A DNA stretch of 64,000 nucleotides from Myotis daubentonii (Eukaryota > Chordata > Mammalia > Chiroptera > Vespertilionidae). Location: contig NC_081861.1 of assembly GCF_963259705.1 (NCBI RefSeq), positions 106,880,102-106,944,101 on the forward strand. The letters run 5' to 3'. The notes under the pieces are model-generated. The model was not told where the DNA came from. It worked only from the letters and a program-made list of their open reading frames with translations, and did not search any database. Below are positions 36,545 to 49,329 of this stretch, piece after piece (position 1 is the stretch's first letter; each line of letters begins with the position of its first letter). The translations under genes and the position numbers were made by a program.

Positions 36545-37044
36545 CGAGGAGAGAAAGATGGCAACTGGCAAAAAGGTAGGGAGGGAGAGTGTGTGAGAGA
36601 GTGAGGGAGTGATAGAGGAGTGTGTGGACATCTGTGGTGTGTGTGAGAGCTATGGACAGCTATATCTTACAGGTCTCCAAAGGGGCTTCCAAACCAGGCA
36701 GTCTTAGATAGTGAAACACTGCAAACACTCTAGGGAGGACACTACCAGCACAGAGACCACACCATCTTGAAGAACAGAACTGCTTGAGACTAGGATCCTA
36801 GCCTCATTACTACCCAATCTGGTCTCAATTGCAAACCAGGACCCTACAGCCACTCAGGTAAAATACCTGTGGCCACAGCTGTAAACCCATAGACACCAAG
36901 ACCCCAGGCAACCTGACCGCAGATTTCTGTGAGTCATAGAGCCAATCCCGGTACCTGCTGGCCCATGGCAGTGGCATAGGAACTGCCAGACCATCTCCAT
37001 ACAAACAGGCCTCCTGCCCACACACAGCAGTGGCGGCTCTATCT

Positions 37045-37365
37045 GAATTTGAGCCTGGGTGTGTAGACACAGGAAGTTTGTTTCCCGTGACCAGAATCCA
37101 TGCCCAGACAGGGAGGCTGCGCTGAATTTGAACCTGGAAATGAGAACTTGGGGAGTTTGTTTCCCATGACCAGACCCTGCACCCAAGCAGGGAAGCTGCT
37201 CTGAATTTGAGCCTAGGTGCATGATCTTGGGGAGTTTGTTTTCCATTACCAGACCCTCTGCCCACACAGGGAGGCAGTGCTGAATTTGGGCCTGAGTGCA
37301 TTGACATAGGGAGTTTGTTTCCTACAGTGCACACACACATGACCAGATCCCACACCTACACTGAA
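37045..37365 (+). repeat. 79-bp tandem repeat in L1 copy B 5' UTR, 4 units
   Basis: Three successive units of exactly 79 bp start GAATTTGAGCCTGGG, GAATTTGAACCTGG and GAATTTGAGCCTAGG. A fourth starts at GAATTTGGGCCTG and is extended. Each has the pattern GGAGTTTGTTTCCC-TGACCAGA near its middle. This array sits where copy A has a different 37-bp array. Confidence 0.92.
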
Positions 37366-37990
37366 CGGCAGTACCACCTGACTTTGATTCAGGGCAAGTG
37401 CACACGGAAGGCTGTTTTCTGCACGGCAGGGGTGGACCTCCTGCTGATACAGTGCAACTGTGCAACCCGATCCCCCAAGTAGACCGGGGACCCCAATTAT
37501 CCACTCAAGAGGCAGCACTGAGCACCAGTGACTTGACTCTGTTTCTCATTGTGCATGCCTGGGGTCCCTGATTCCCAGTGCATTCACACTAAGAGTCAGT
37601 GACTCCAATTCTTGGTTCATGCACACACAGGGATCGTGATTCTCACACGAGACCACACCAAGCAACAGAGACTCTGATACTTGATTTTTGGCGTGGACAC
37701 AGGGGGTCTTTGAATCTTGACACACTCTAAGGGACTCTGATTTTTGGCACATGCTATCCAGGTCTCTGTTTCAGCATGGCGCATTCAGGGTCCCTGATTC
37801 TAGTTGTGCACATGAAGCCACACTAGGCACTTGTGACTCTGATCCTGGGCGAGCGTGGCTTCCACCAACCCACAGCAACCACAAGTCTTGATGTAAGAGC
37901 TCTTCAGTGACACTCAGGGTGTGCAAAGCTCTCACTGCACATGGACCAGGCCCCCACAACTCGATATTTGAACCTTCTGGTGATAGTCAG
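37366..37990 (+). other. L1 copy B 5' UTR, degenerate short repeats
   Basis: Decayed repeats around the motif GACTCTGAT/CCCTGATTC.. with CACAC stretches, roughly 45-60 bp apart. It ends at the ORF1 start. The minus-strand frames here are artefacts. Confidence 0.6.
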
Positions 37991-37991
37991 A

Positions 37992-38849
37992 ATGGGGAGA
38001 CAACAAAACAATCCCCAGAGGAAAGAAAAAGAGAAATCGCCAAGAAAGGAAATAAGTGAAATGGAAGCATGCAACATGACAGAAAAAGAACTCAGAGTAA
38101 TGGTCGTACAGTTCATACACAAGATGGACAAGAAAATCAGCAACCTATGCATAAACCAGGTAGAAACCCAAAGTGATATAGCTACAATCAAAAACACCAT
38201 GGAAGGTTTCAACGGTAGACTAGAAGAAGCAGAGGACCAAATTAGTGAGTTAGAAGATAAAGTACAGAAACAAGCCCAATCTGAATAGCAACTGGAGAAA
38301 AAAAATTAAAAAGCAGGATGAGAACCTAAGGGAGCTTTGGGACAATGAAAAATGAAACAACAGATGTACAAAAGGGCTACCAGGAGGACAAGAAGAGCAG
38401 AAAAGAATAGAAAATCTATTTGAAGAAATTATGACAGAAAACTTTCCTGATATGGGGAAGAATAAAGTTAAACAAGTACAGAGTCCCAAGCAAGATGAAT
38501 CCCAAAAGACCCACACTAAGACACATCATAATTACAATGGCAAATGATAATGACAAAGAAATAATCTTAAAGGATGCAAAAGAGAGGCAGAGTTCCCTAC
38601 AAAGGATCCCCCATCAGATTATCAAATGATTTCTCAACAGAAACACATAAAGCTAGAAGGGAATGGAAGGAGGTATACAAAGTGATGCAAAGCAAAAGAC
38701 TGAATCCAAGAATACTCTATCCAGAAAGACTACCAATCAAAATTGAAGGGCAAATCAAGAGCTCCACAGACCAAAAAAAAAAAAAAGGGCTAAGGGAGTT
38801 TATCATTACCAAGCCAGCAATGCAAGAAATACTAAAAGGAATGCAGTAA
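37992..38849 (+). pseudogene. L1 ORF1 remnant (copy B)
   Basis: The start MGRQQNNPQRKEKEK at 37992 is chosen because a basic N-terminus followed by the MTEKELRVMV segment matches the other copies. Residues ~60-95 (LEEAEDQISELEDKVQ) are heptad coiled coil, the trimerisation part of ORF1p. A TAG at 38286 then breaks it. The C-terminal domain is open again at 38574-38849 (TETHKARREWKEVYKVMQ... LNPRILYPERL...) in the same frame, ending at a TAA. The family protein is a nucleic-acid-binding trimer that coats L1 RNA. Confidence 0.92.
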
Positions 38850-38897
38850 AAAGAAGAAATAAAAAGGTAAGTAGGAACACAGGCACAAAAAATAGAA

Positions 38898-41800
38898 ATG
38901 CTACAAACAAGTACCTTTCAATAATAACTTTAAACATAAAAGAACTAAATGCTCTAATCAAAAGACATTGAATGGCTGACTGGATAAAAACAAAACAAAA
39001 CATGATCCATATATATGCTGCCTACAAGAGACCCACCTCAAAACAAGGACTCACACAGACTGAAAGTAAAGGGATGGAAAAATATCTTTCAAGCAAATGG
39101 AAATGAAAAAAAACAACAACAACCTGGAGTACAATACTTATATCTGACTAATAGACCTCAAAGTGAAGGCCATAACAAGAGATAAAGAAGGCCACTTCAT
39201 AATACTAAAGGGACTGACACAACAAGAGGATATAACCCTGATAAACATATATGCACCCAATGCAGGAGCACTCAAATACATTAAAAAAAAAACTCCTGGA
39301 AGATAAAAAGAGAGAGATTGACAACAATACAGTCATAGTAAGAGACTTTAATACACCACTGACATCACTGGATAAATCCTCTAGACAAAATATTAGCAAA
39401 GGAATAGCAATCCTAAACAATTCACTAGATCAGATGGACTTAATTGACATCTTCAGAACATTTCACCCCAAAGACACAGAATATACATTCTTCTATAGTG
39501 CACATGGGACATTTTAAAAAAATAGACCACATATTGGGTCACAAGCAAAGTCTTCACAAGTTCAAGAAGATTCAGATAATACCAAGCATCTTATCAGACC
39601 ACAATGGCATAATATTAGAAATAAACTACAATAAAAACAATAAAAAAATTCAAGCACTTGAAAGCTGAAGAGCATGCTATTAAACAATGATTGGGTTACC
39701 AAAAATATCAAAGAATAAATTAAAAACATCCTGGAAATGAATGACAATAAAAACACAAGAATCCAAAATCTACGGGATACAGTGAAAGAAGTCCAAAGAG
39801 GGAAGTTCCCAGCTCTACAGGATTACCTGTAAAAACAAGAGAAAATGGTAATAAGTCATATAATTCTACAAAATAAATAATTAGAAAGATAGCAACAAGA
39901 AAAGCCCAGAGTGAGCAGAAGGAAGGAGACAATAAAGATCAGAGTAAAAATAAATGAAATAAAGACCAAAAAAAAAAAACCACACAAAAAAACAAAAACA
40001 AAACAAAACAAAACAAAAACCAAAAAACCCAAAAACAAACAAACAAAAATAAAACAAAACAAAGAAACCAATAGATAGTTCTTTGAAAGGATAAACAAGA
40101 TTGACGAACCTCTAACCAAGCTTGCCAAGAAGTAAAGCGAGAGGACCTAAATAAACAAAATCAGAAATGAAAGAGGTGAAATAACAACAGATGCCAAAGA
40201 AATACAAGGGATTGTTAAAAAAAAAAATACTATGAACAATTTTACTCCAAAAAACAAGTCAACCTAGAGGAAATGAACTTATTCCTAGAAAAATACAACC
40301 TTCCAAAACTCAATCAGGAAGAATCTAAAAATCTCAATAGTCCAATAACTATGGAAGAAATTGAAGCAGTCATCAAAAAGCTCCCAGCAAACAAAAGCCC
40401 GGGGCCAGATGGCTTCACAGGGGAGTTTTACCAAACATTCAAGGAAGAGCTAAAACCTATCCTCCTCAGACTATTCCAAAAAATTCAAGAGGAAGGAACA
40501 CTTCCAAGCTCATTCTATGAAGCCAGAATTACCTTAATATCAAAACCAGATAAAGACAACAGAATGAAAGAGAATTACAGGCCAATATCCCACATGAACA
40601 AAGATGCAAAAATTCTCAACAAAATTCTAGCATAACAGATACAGCATTACATTAGAAATATACAACATGACTAAGTAAGATTTATCCTGGGGATGCAAGG
40701 AAGGTACAATATCCACAAATCAAGAAACGGGATACATCACATAAACAAATTGAGAGATAAAAATCATAGAGTCATATAAATTGATGCAGAGAAAGCATTT
40801 GACAAAATCCAACACCCTTTCCTGATAAAAAACCCTCAACAAAATGGGAATAGAGGGATCATACCTCAACATAATAAAAGCCTTATATTACAAACTTACA
40901 GCTAACATCATACTCAATGGGCAAATACTAAAATCATTTCAACTAAGAAGAGGAACAAGACAGGGATGCCCACTCTCACCACTCCTGTTTGACATAGTAT
41001 TGCAAGTGCTAGCCATAGCAGTTAGACAAGAAGAAGAAATAAAAGGTATACAAGTTGGAAGAGAAGAAGAAAAAATTCATTATTCCCAGATGACATGATA
41101 CTGTACATAGAAAACACTAAAGACTCCGTCAAAAAATTATTAGGCTTAATAAATGAATTTGGTAATGTACAATGATACAAAATTAATGCCAAGAAATCTA
41201 TGGAATTTTTATACACCAATATTGAACTTACAGAAATAGAGATTTTAAAAAAAATCCCATTTACTATCTCACTGAAAAATTTAAGATACCTAGGAATAAA
41301 TTTAACTAAGGAGATAAAAGACCTGTACTCAGAAAACTACAGGACACTGAAAAAAGAGATAGAGGAAGACATAAACAGATGGAAGAACATACCATGTTCA
41401 CGGATTTGTAGACTCAACATCAATAAAATGTCCATACTACCCAAAGCAATCTATAGATTCAATGCACTCCCCATTAAAATACCAACAGCATGTTTCACAG
41501 ACCGAGAATGAACTTTCCAAAAATTCATCTGGAATCAAAAAAGACCCCGATTTGCTGCAGCAATCCTGAGAAAGAAGAACAAAGTAGGAGGGAATCTCAA
41601 TACCAGATATCAAGCTGTATTACAAATCCACTGTTTTCAAAACTGCCTGGTACTGGCACAAGAACAGACATATAGATCAATGGAATAGAATGGAGAGCCC
41701 AGAAATCGGCCCGAACCACTATGCTCAATTAATATTTGACAAAGGAGGCAAGAACATACAATGGAGTCAAGAGAGTTTCTTCAATAAATGGTGTTGGGAA

Positions 41801-42780
41801 AATTGGACAGATACAGGCAAAAAAATGAAACTAGACCACCAACTTACACCATTCACAAAAATAAACTCAAAACGGATAAAGGTCTTAAACATAAGATGGG
41901 AAACCATAAAAATACTAGAGGAATCCACAGGCATCAAAATCTCAGACATGTTCCGAAGGAATTTCTTTACCAATACAGCTCCTAGGACAATGGAAACTAA
42001 AGAGAAAATAAACAAATAGAACTACATCAAAATAAAAAGCTTCTGTATATCAAAAGAAACCATCAACAAAACAACAAGAAAGCCCACTGTATGGGAGAAC
42101 ATATTTGCCAATGTTATCACCAATAAGGGTTTAATCTCCGACATTTTCATGGAACTCATACAACTTATCAAAAGAAAGATAAACAACCAAATCAAACAAT
42201 AGGCAACGGATCCACATAGATAGTTTTCAAAAGAAGACATAAGGAAGGCCAAGAGACATGACGACATGCTCAAAGTCACTAATCATCTGAGAGATGCAAA
42301 TCAAAATGACAATGAGGTACCTTCTCACACCTGTCAGAACGGTTATCATCAACAAATCAACAAATGACAAGTTCTGGTGAGAATGAGGAGAAAAAGGAAC
42401 CTTCCTTCACTGCTGGTGGGAACGCAGACTGGTGCAGCCACTGTGGAGAATAGTATGGAATTTCCTTAAAAAACTAAAAATGGAACTCTCAATTGACCCA
42501 GTAATCCCACGAAAATAGAAACACCAATCAGAAAGGATGGATGCACCCCTATGTTCATAGAAGTGCAATTTACCACAGCTAAGATTTGGAAACAGCCTAA
42601 GTGCCCATCAGCATATGAGTGGATTACATGTACAAAATGGAATATTATGCTGCAGTATAGAAGAAGGAACTCTTACCATTTGCAACAGCATGGATGGAAC
42701 TGGAAAGTATTATGCTAAGTGAAATATGCCAGTCAGAGAAATATAAATATCGCATGATCTCATTAATTTGTGGAATATAA
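38898..42780 (+). pseudogene. L1 ORF2 remnant (copy B)
   Basis: Endonuclease pieces are at 39251-39668 with SDHN text near 39593. The RT N-terminal part is open at 40273-40635 ([18 protein letters not shown]) and continues at 40844-41098 ([19 protein letters not shown]). The active-site motif is altered: FADD reads F-P-D-D near 41086-41097, with a frame change beside it. Later parts (41200-42019, C-terminal to SLICGI at 42780) are in several frames. It is the least broken ORF2 in the window but certainly inactive. Confidence 0.93.
39964..40075. repeat. A-rich (AAAAC)n expansion in ORF2
   Basis: A poly(A) and AAAAC/AAAC tract replaces a short A-rich codon stretch of ORF2, shifting the frame. 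Confidence 0.85.
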
Positions 42781-43030
42781 TGAACATCATAAACTGATTA
42801 ATGAAAAAAGATCCAGACACAGAGATGCATTGATCAGATGGTCATACCTTAGAGGGAACTTAGGGGAGGGCGGGGATAAGAGGAGGAGATCAGCCAACGG
42901 ACTTGTATGCATGCCTATAAGCCTAACCAATGGACACAGACAACAGGGGTGAGGGGGGATGAGTGGGAAGGATGGGGGGCAATGGGCAGATAAGGAAACA
43001 TATGTAATACCTTAATCAGTAAAAAAATCT

Positions 43031-43349
43031 AATGACAAAATATAGAAAATATATACCTTTAGCTAAGAGGCTAGGAATTGGATGGTAAGAAAAATTAGAG
43101 CTTAGGATGATGGTGATTCATATAAGTAAGTTCAAAGCCTTTTGTAAGACACATTTCTGCAACAACTGAGAAAAGAAATCATGTTACATTAAAAAAAATT
43201 TCAAAAAAATCAAATTACTTAGGGTATGTTTTCTTGAAATACTTATTAACACGGAGAGAGTATAGTGGCAAGGGAGAAGTCAATGAGAAGGAGGGAGGTA
43301 AAGGGGAAGCGAGATATAATATGTAGGGTGAGAACATATAAGAAATATC
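43031..43349. other. Low-copy spacer between L1 copies B and F
   Basis: AT-rich with a purine-rich end. No gene or repeat family recognised. Confidence 0.5.
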
Positions 43350-43613
43350 AGGAACTTTTTTATTGTTTAAAGTATTACATGTTTCCGTTTTCCCCCAGTT
43401 AACTCCCCTGGCCACGTCCACCCATGAGGGCAAACCCCCACCTCCCCAGTGTCTGTTTCCATTGGTCATGATAATATGCATGCATAGAACCCCTTTGGTT
43501 GATCTCTAACCCCCCTTTCCCTGCTTTCTCCCCAAAGTCGGACATTCTGCTCAGTGATACCTTGTCTCTGGATCCAATTTTGTTCATCATTTAATGTTGA
43601 TCATTATATCCCA

Positions 43614-46600
43614 CATATGAGTGAGATCATGTGATATTTATCTTTCTCTGAATAACTTGTTTTGCTTAGCATAATGCTCTCCAGGTCCATCCATGTTGTT
43701 GCAAATGGTAAAAGTTCCTTTTTTATAGCCGCATAGTATTCCATTGTGTAGATGTATCAATGTTTCTAATCCACTCATCTGCTGATGGGCACATAGGTTG
43801 TTTCCAAATCTTCGCTATGGTAAATTGTGCTGCTATGAACATAGGGGTACATATATCCTTTCTGATTGTTGTTTCTGATTTCTTAGGATATATTCCTAGA
43901 AGTGGGATTATTGGGTCAAATGGGAGTTCCATTTTTAACTTTTTGAGGAAACTCCATATTATTTTCCATAGTGGCTGCACCAGTCTGTGTTCCCAACAGC
44001 AGTGCATGAGGGTTCAATTTTCACAATATCCTCACCAGCACTTGACTTTTGTTGATATGTTGATCGTAGCCATTCTGAGAGGTGTGAGATGGTACCTCAT
44101 TGTTGTTTTGATTTGAATCTCTCAGATGACTAGTGACTTTAGCATATTTTCATATGTCTCTCAGCCTTTTGAATGTCCTCTTTCCAGAAGTGTCTACTTA
44201 GGTCCTTTGCCCATTTTCTTTTTTATTGGATTGTTTATCTTTCTTGTTTTAAGTTGTATGAGTTCCCTGTAAATTTTGGAGATTAAACCCTTATCTGAAA
44301 TAACATTGGCAAATATGTTCTCCCATGAAGTAAGCTTTCTTATTGTTTTGTTCATGATTTCTTTTGCTGTGCAGAAGCTTTTTATTTTGATGTAGTACCA
44401 TTTGTTTATTTTCTCCTTAATTTCCATTGCCATAGGAGCTGTATCAGTAAAGATACTATTATGACATATGTCTGATATTTTGCTCCCTATGGAGTCTTGT
44501 AGGATTTTTATGGCTTCCCATCTTACATTTAAGTCCTTTAGCCATTTTGAGTTTGATTTTGTGTATGGTGTAAGTTGGTGATCTAGTTTCATTTTTTTGC
44601 ATCTATCTGACCAATTTTCCCAGCACCATATATAGAAGAGATTGTCTTGATTCCATTGTATGCTCTTGCCTCCTTTGTCAAATATTAATTGAGCATAGTT
44701 TCTTGGGTCGATTTCTCAGTTCTCTGTTCTGTTCCTGTGGTCTGTATGTCTGTTCTTGCATCAGCAATAGGTAGTTTTGAGAACCATGGTTTTGTAATAT
44801 AGCTTGATATCTTGTATTGTGATACCTCCAACTTTTATCTTCCTTCTCAGGATTGTTGTGGCTATTCGGGGTCGTTTTTTATTCCAGATGAATTTTTGGA
44901 GTGTTTGTTCTAAATGTGTAAAACATACCATTAGTATTTTAATGGGGATTGAATTAAATCTATAAATTGTTTTGCATAGTATGGAAATTTTAATGATGTT
45001 GATTTTACCAATCCGTGAACATGGTATGTTCTTACATTTGTTTATGTCTTCCTCTGTCTGTTTTTTCAATGTTTTGCAGTTTTACAAGAACAAGTCTTTT
45101 ACTTCTTATATAAGTTTATTCCTAGGTATTTTAATTTTTTTGGTGGGGGGCAGTGGTAAATGGGATTTTTTGATTTTTTTATTTTTATTTTATTTTATTA
45201 TTTTTTTCAGTTTCTTATTCTTTGAGTTCATTGTTGGTGAAAAAGCCATAGATTTCTGGGTGTTGATTTTGTATCCTGATACATTTCCAAATTCATTTAT
45301 TAAGTCTAGTAGTTTTTTGATGGAGTCTTTGGGGTTTTTCATGTACAGTGCCATGACATCTGCAAATAAGGACAGTTTTACTTCTTCTTTTCAAATTTAG
45401 ATGAATTTTATTTCTTCTTCTTGTCTAATTGCTATGGCTAGCACTTCCAGTACTATATCGAATGGGAGTGGTCAAAGTAGGCATCCCTGTCTTGTCACCT
45501 TTCTTAGGGGAAATTGTTTTAGTTTTTGCCCACTGAGTATAATGTTGGCTAAATTTTTGTCATAGAAGGCTTTTATTATGTTCAGGTATTATTCCTCTAT
45601 TCCCACTTTGATGAGAGTTTTTATCAAGAAAAATGTTGGATTTTGTCAAAAGCTTATTCTGCATTTATTGATGATTATATGATTTTTATCTCTCAATTTG
45701 TTTATGTGATGTATCACATTTATTGATCTGAGAATATTGTACCATCCTTGAATCCCTGGATAAATCCCACTTGGTCATGGTGTATGATCTTTCTAATGTA
45801 ATGCTGGATCTGATTTGCTTGAATTTTGTTGAGCATTTTAGCATGTATGTTCATCAAGGATATTGGCCTGCATTTCTCTTTCTTTGTGGTGTCTTTATCT
45901 GGTTTTGGATTTAGGGTAATGCTGGCTTTATAGAAAGAACTTGAAACTCTGTCATCCTCTTGTATTTTTTGGAACAGTCTGAGGAAGATAGGTTTTATTT
46001 CCTCTTTGAATGCTTGGTAAAACCCCCTGTAAAGCTGTCCAGACCAGGGCTTTTGTTTGCTGGCAGGTTTTTAAGTACAGCTTCAATTATTTTGGTGGTT
46101 AACATCCTATTAAGATTTTGTGATTCTTCCTGATTGGGTTTTGGAAGTTTGTATTTTTCTAAGAATATGTCCAATTTGTCTAGGATGTCCAGTTTGTTGG
46201 AATAGAGTTGTTCATAGCATTTTTTTCAGAATCCTTTGTATTTCCGTGGGGTTGGTTGTTACTTCACCTCTTTCATTTTTCATTTTGTTTATTTGTTTCC
46301 TCTTCCTTTGCTTCTTGACAAGCCTGGCAAGAGGTTCATCAATCTTGTTTATCATTTCAAAGAACCAGCTCTTGGTTTCATTGATCTTTTGTATTGTTCT
46401 TTTGGTCTCTATGTCATTTATTTCTGCTCTGATCTTTATTATCTCCTTCCTTATGCTCACTCTGGGCTTTTCTTGTTGCTATCTTTCTAATTCTTTACAT
46501 TGTAGTGTTAGAAGATTTATTACCATTTTCTGTTGTTTTTACAGGTAGGCCTGTAGAACTATGAACTTCCCTCCAGAACTGCTTTCATGGTGTCACATAG

Positions 46601-47456
46601 ATTTTGGATTCTTGTGTTTTTATTGTCATTCATTTCCAGGATGTTTTTAATTTATTCTTTGATATTTTTTGTAACCTAATCATTGTTTAATAGCATGCTA
46701 TCCAGCTTCCAAGTGCTTGCATTTTTTTATTGTTTTTATTGTAGTTTATTTCTAATATTATGCCATTGTGGTCTGAGAAGATGCTTCATCTAATTTCAAT
46801 CTTCTTGAATTTGGAGAGACTTTGCCTGTGTCCCAATATGTGGTCTAACTTTGAAAATGTCCTGTATGCACTTGAGAAGAATGTATATTATCTGGCTTTG
46901 GGGTGAAATGTTCTGAAGATGTCAATTAAGTCCATCTGATCTAGTGAGTCATTTAAGATTGATGTTTCTTCTTTGATTTTTTTGTTTAGAGGATTTATCC
47001 AATGGTGTCAATGTGGTATTACAGTCCCCTACTATGACTGTGTTGTTGGCTATCTCTCCCTTGACATCTTCCAGAAGTTGTTTTTGTGTATATTGTTGCT
47101 TCTACATTGTTTGCATATATGTTTATCAGTGTTATACCCTCTTGTTGAATTGCTCCCTTTAGTTTTATGAAGTGGCCTTCCGTATCTTTTGTTATGGCTT
47201 TCATTCTTAGGTCTAATTTGTCAGATATAAGTATTGCTATCCCAACTTTTTTTTTTAATTCCATTCACCTGAAAAAAATTTTTTCAGCCCTTCACTATCA
47301 GTCTGTGTGAGTCCTTTGTTCTAAGGTGGGTCTCTTGTAGGCAGCAGATATATGGGTCATGTTTGCTTATCCATTCAGCTACCTATGTCTTGTGATTGGA
47401 ACATTTAATCCATTTACATTTAAGGTTATTATTTATAGGTATCTGTTTGTCACCAT
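43614..47456 (-). pseudogene. L1 ORF2 remnant (copy F)
   Basis: Start ATG at 47456 and stop TAA at 43614 enclose 3843 bp, exactly 1281 codons, the normal L1 ORF2 length. Frameshifts nevertheless break it. Open segments include 46212-46460 ([20 protein letters not shown]), 44761-45069 and the 132-codon stretch 44194-44592 ([13 protein letters not shown]). The RT active-site motif FADD is mutated to FADV near 45355, so catalysis would be lost even with the frame intact. Confidence 0.92.
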
Positions 47457-47504
47457 TTTTATTCTTTATGCCTGTGTTCCTTCTTCCCTTCCTATTCCAT
47501 CTTT

Positions 47505-48395
47505 TTACAGCAGTCCCTTTAGCATTTCTTGCATTGCTGGTTTGGTGGTAATAAATTCCCTTAGCCCCTTTTTGTCTGTGAAGCTCTTGATTACACCTTC
47601 AATTTTTAATGATAGCGTTGCTGTGTATAGGATTCTTGAATTCAGTCCCTTGTTTGTCAACACTTTGTAGATTTCATTCCCTTCCCTCTGGACTTATGTG
47701 TTTCTGTTGAGAAATCAGTTGATAGTCTAATAGGAGATCCCTTTTAGGAAACTTTCTGTCTCTCTCTGGGAGACTTTAAGATTATTACTTTTTTGTTGGT
47801 ATTTGCAAATTTAATTAATATGTACCTTGGTTTGGCCTTTTGGGTTCATCTTGACTGGGACTCTGTGAGCTTGTGGAACTTCTGTGATTTTTTTCTTCCC
47901 AATATCATTGACGTTTTCTGTCATTATTTCTTCAAATAGGTTTTCTAGTCCTTGCTCTGTTTCCTTTCTTTCTGACACCCCTATTATGTGGATGTTGTTT
48001 CATTTCATGTTGTCCCAAAGCTCCCTTAGGCTGTCCTGTTTTTAAGTTGTTGTTTTTATTTCCAGTTGCTACTCTGCTTGGGTTGTTTTTCCTACCTTGT
48101 CTCCTAGCTCACTGATGCAGTCCTCAGCTTCTTCTAGGCTACTCTTGATGCTTTCTATTGAGTTCTTTATTGTAGCTACGTCATTCTTCATTCCTTCTTG
48201 GTTCTTCATTTCCTCTTGATTCTTACACATGTTTTTGAATTCATCTTCCATCCTTTTGAGCATCCTTATAACAATTGCTCTGAATTCTTTCTCTGACATA
48301 TTGCTTGCCTCCATTTCATTTACTTGCTTTCCTGTGATTCCGCCTTTCTTTTCATGGGTGGGGGGGCTCTCAGCGTGTCTGGTTATGTGGCCCAC
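47505..48395 (-). pseudogene. L1 ORF1 remnant (copy F)
   Basis: 891 bp in one frame from ATG to TAA. The N-terminal 108 codons (48069-48395) are open: MGHITRHAESPP, MSEKEFRAIVIRML, then a heptad coiled coil with a short internal duplication (KNQEEM-KNQEGM-KND). Downstream, stops and shifts occur, with the conserved C-terminal ITTKPAMQEML text still present. Confidence 0.9.
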
Positions 48396-48946
48396 TGTCT
48401 ATCAAGTTGACCAAAAGCCACAAAATACAACTCAAAAAGACACGACAAAGAGGGAACAAAACACGAATGTATTCATGAAACCAATAACCCCAAATAAAGG
48501 TGACCACCAGAGAAAAGAGAATTAGGGTAGAGAAAAGAGTACAAAAATGATATTGAGAAAAGGAGAAAATGTAAGATAGTAAAGAAAATAAAGGGAAAAA
48601 AAGAAGGGAAAAGAAAGAGAAAAGAAAAAAATATATACCTATATGGGGAGAAAACTCCACAAAACCAACAACTAAATGAAAAAAATGCAAACAACAAACC
48701 TCCAGAGAAGGAAAAAAAAAAAAGGAGGTTAGCTGAATCTGAAGAGGCAGAGCTTATGTCCAGAAAGTAAGGTAGAGATTGAATGAATGAGGGAATGTTC
48801 ATGATTCAGTATAGAGGGGATAGAAAGAGAATGAGTGTATAAGAAGAAAAGTAAAAAAGTATCCAATTAAAAATAATAAATAATAATAATTTTAAAAATA
48901 ATAATAGTAATTAAAATATACATTCAAAAACATAAATGTGTATATA
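48396..48946 (-). other. L1 copy F 5' UTR, ORF1-proximal
   Basis: A-rich on the plus strand and T-rich in L1 sense, similar to the T-rich block in copy A. No open frame of interest. Confidence 0.6.
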
Positions 48947-49053
48947 TGCCGGGAGCCGGTCCATCCTTGCTGTTTCAAGGGACCTGGCATATATGGCATA
49001 CAGTTCTTAATATGTTTGCTCACCTTCTTGGCGCTGTGTTTTAACCAAGGTCA

Positions 49054-49175
49054 CCTCTCCGAGAAAGGTTGTTTCTCCAGGTAGGAATTTTTCCCTGAAG
49101 TCAGGGAGGGGATGCCTCTCCTAGAAAGGTTGTTTCCCCAGGTAGGAATTTTTCCCTGAAGTCAGGGAGGGGATG
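49054..49175 (+). repeat. 61-bp tandem duplication in LTR U3
   Basis: 49054-49114 and 49115-49175 are near-identical (CCTCTCC[G/T]... versus CCTCTCCTAG..., differing at a few positions). Duplicated U3 blocks commonly hold enhancer sites in retroviral LTRs. Confidence 0.93.
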
Positions 49176-49321
49176 AAACTCCTTAACTAAGTGCCAGGCG
49201 GGTAGTTAATCACTTTAACTATGAACAATCATGCTTAAACTACATAATCTTTTCTCCCTGGAATGGAGATAAGAAACGCCCTAACCTTTGTAATAGAGAT
49301 TGATAGGATTGAATCAACTGG

Positions 49322-49329
49322 TATAAATA
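49322..49329 (+). promoter_or_regulatory. Putative LTR TATA box
   Basis: TATAAATA about 350 bp before the LTR end, in the position expected for the U3/R promoter. Sequence match only. Confidence 0.5.

Larger units (their letters stand above)
36545..43030 (+). mobile_element. L1 copy B, near full length, dead
   Basis: The 5' UTR starts near 36545 (AAAGATGGCAACTGGC). ORF1 is 37992-38849, ORF2 38898-42780, and the 3' UTR with A-rich tail runs to about 43030. At 6.5 kb it is essentially complete and uninterrupted by other elements, with stops and frameshifts in both ORFs. It lies head to head with copy C. Confidence 0.87.

Noticed and set aside
36196..36579. 127-codon plus-strand open frame
   Set aside because: Crosses the junction of two L1 5' UTRs; no domain recognised.
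36825..37355. 176-codon minus-strand frame
   Set aside because: Covers the 79-bp tandem repeats of the L1 copy B 5' UTR; antisense to the L1, no domain seen.
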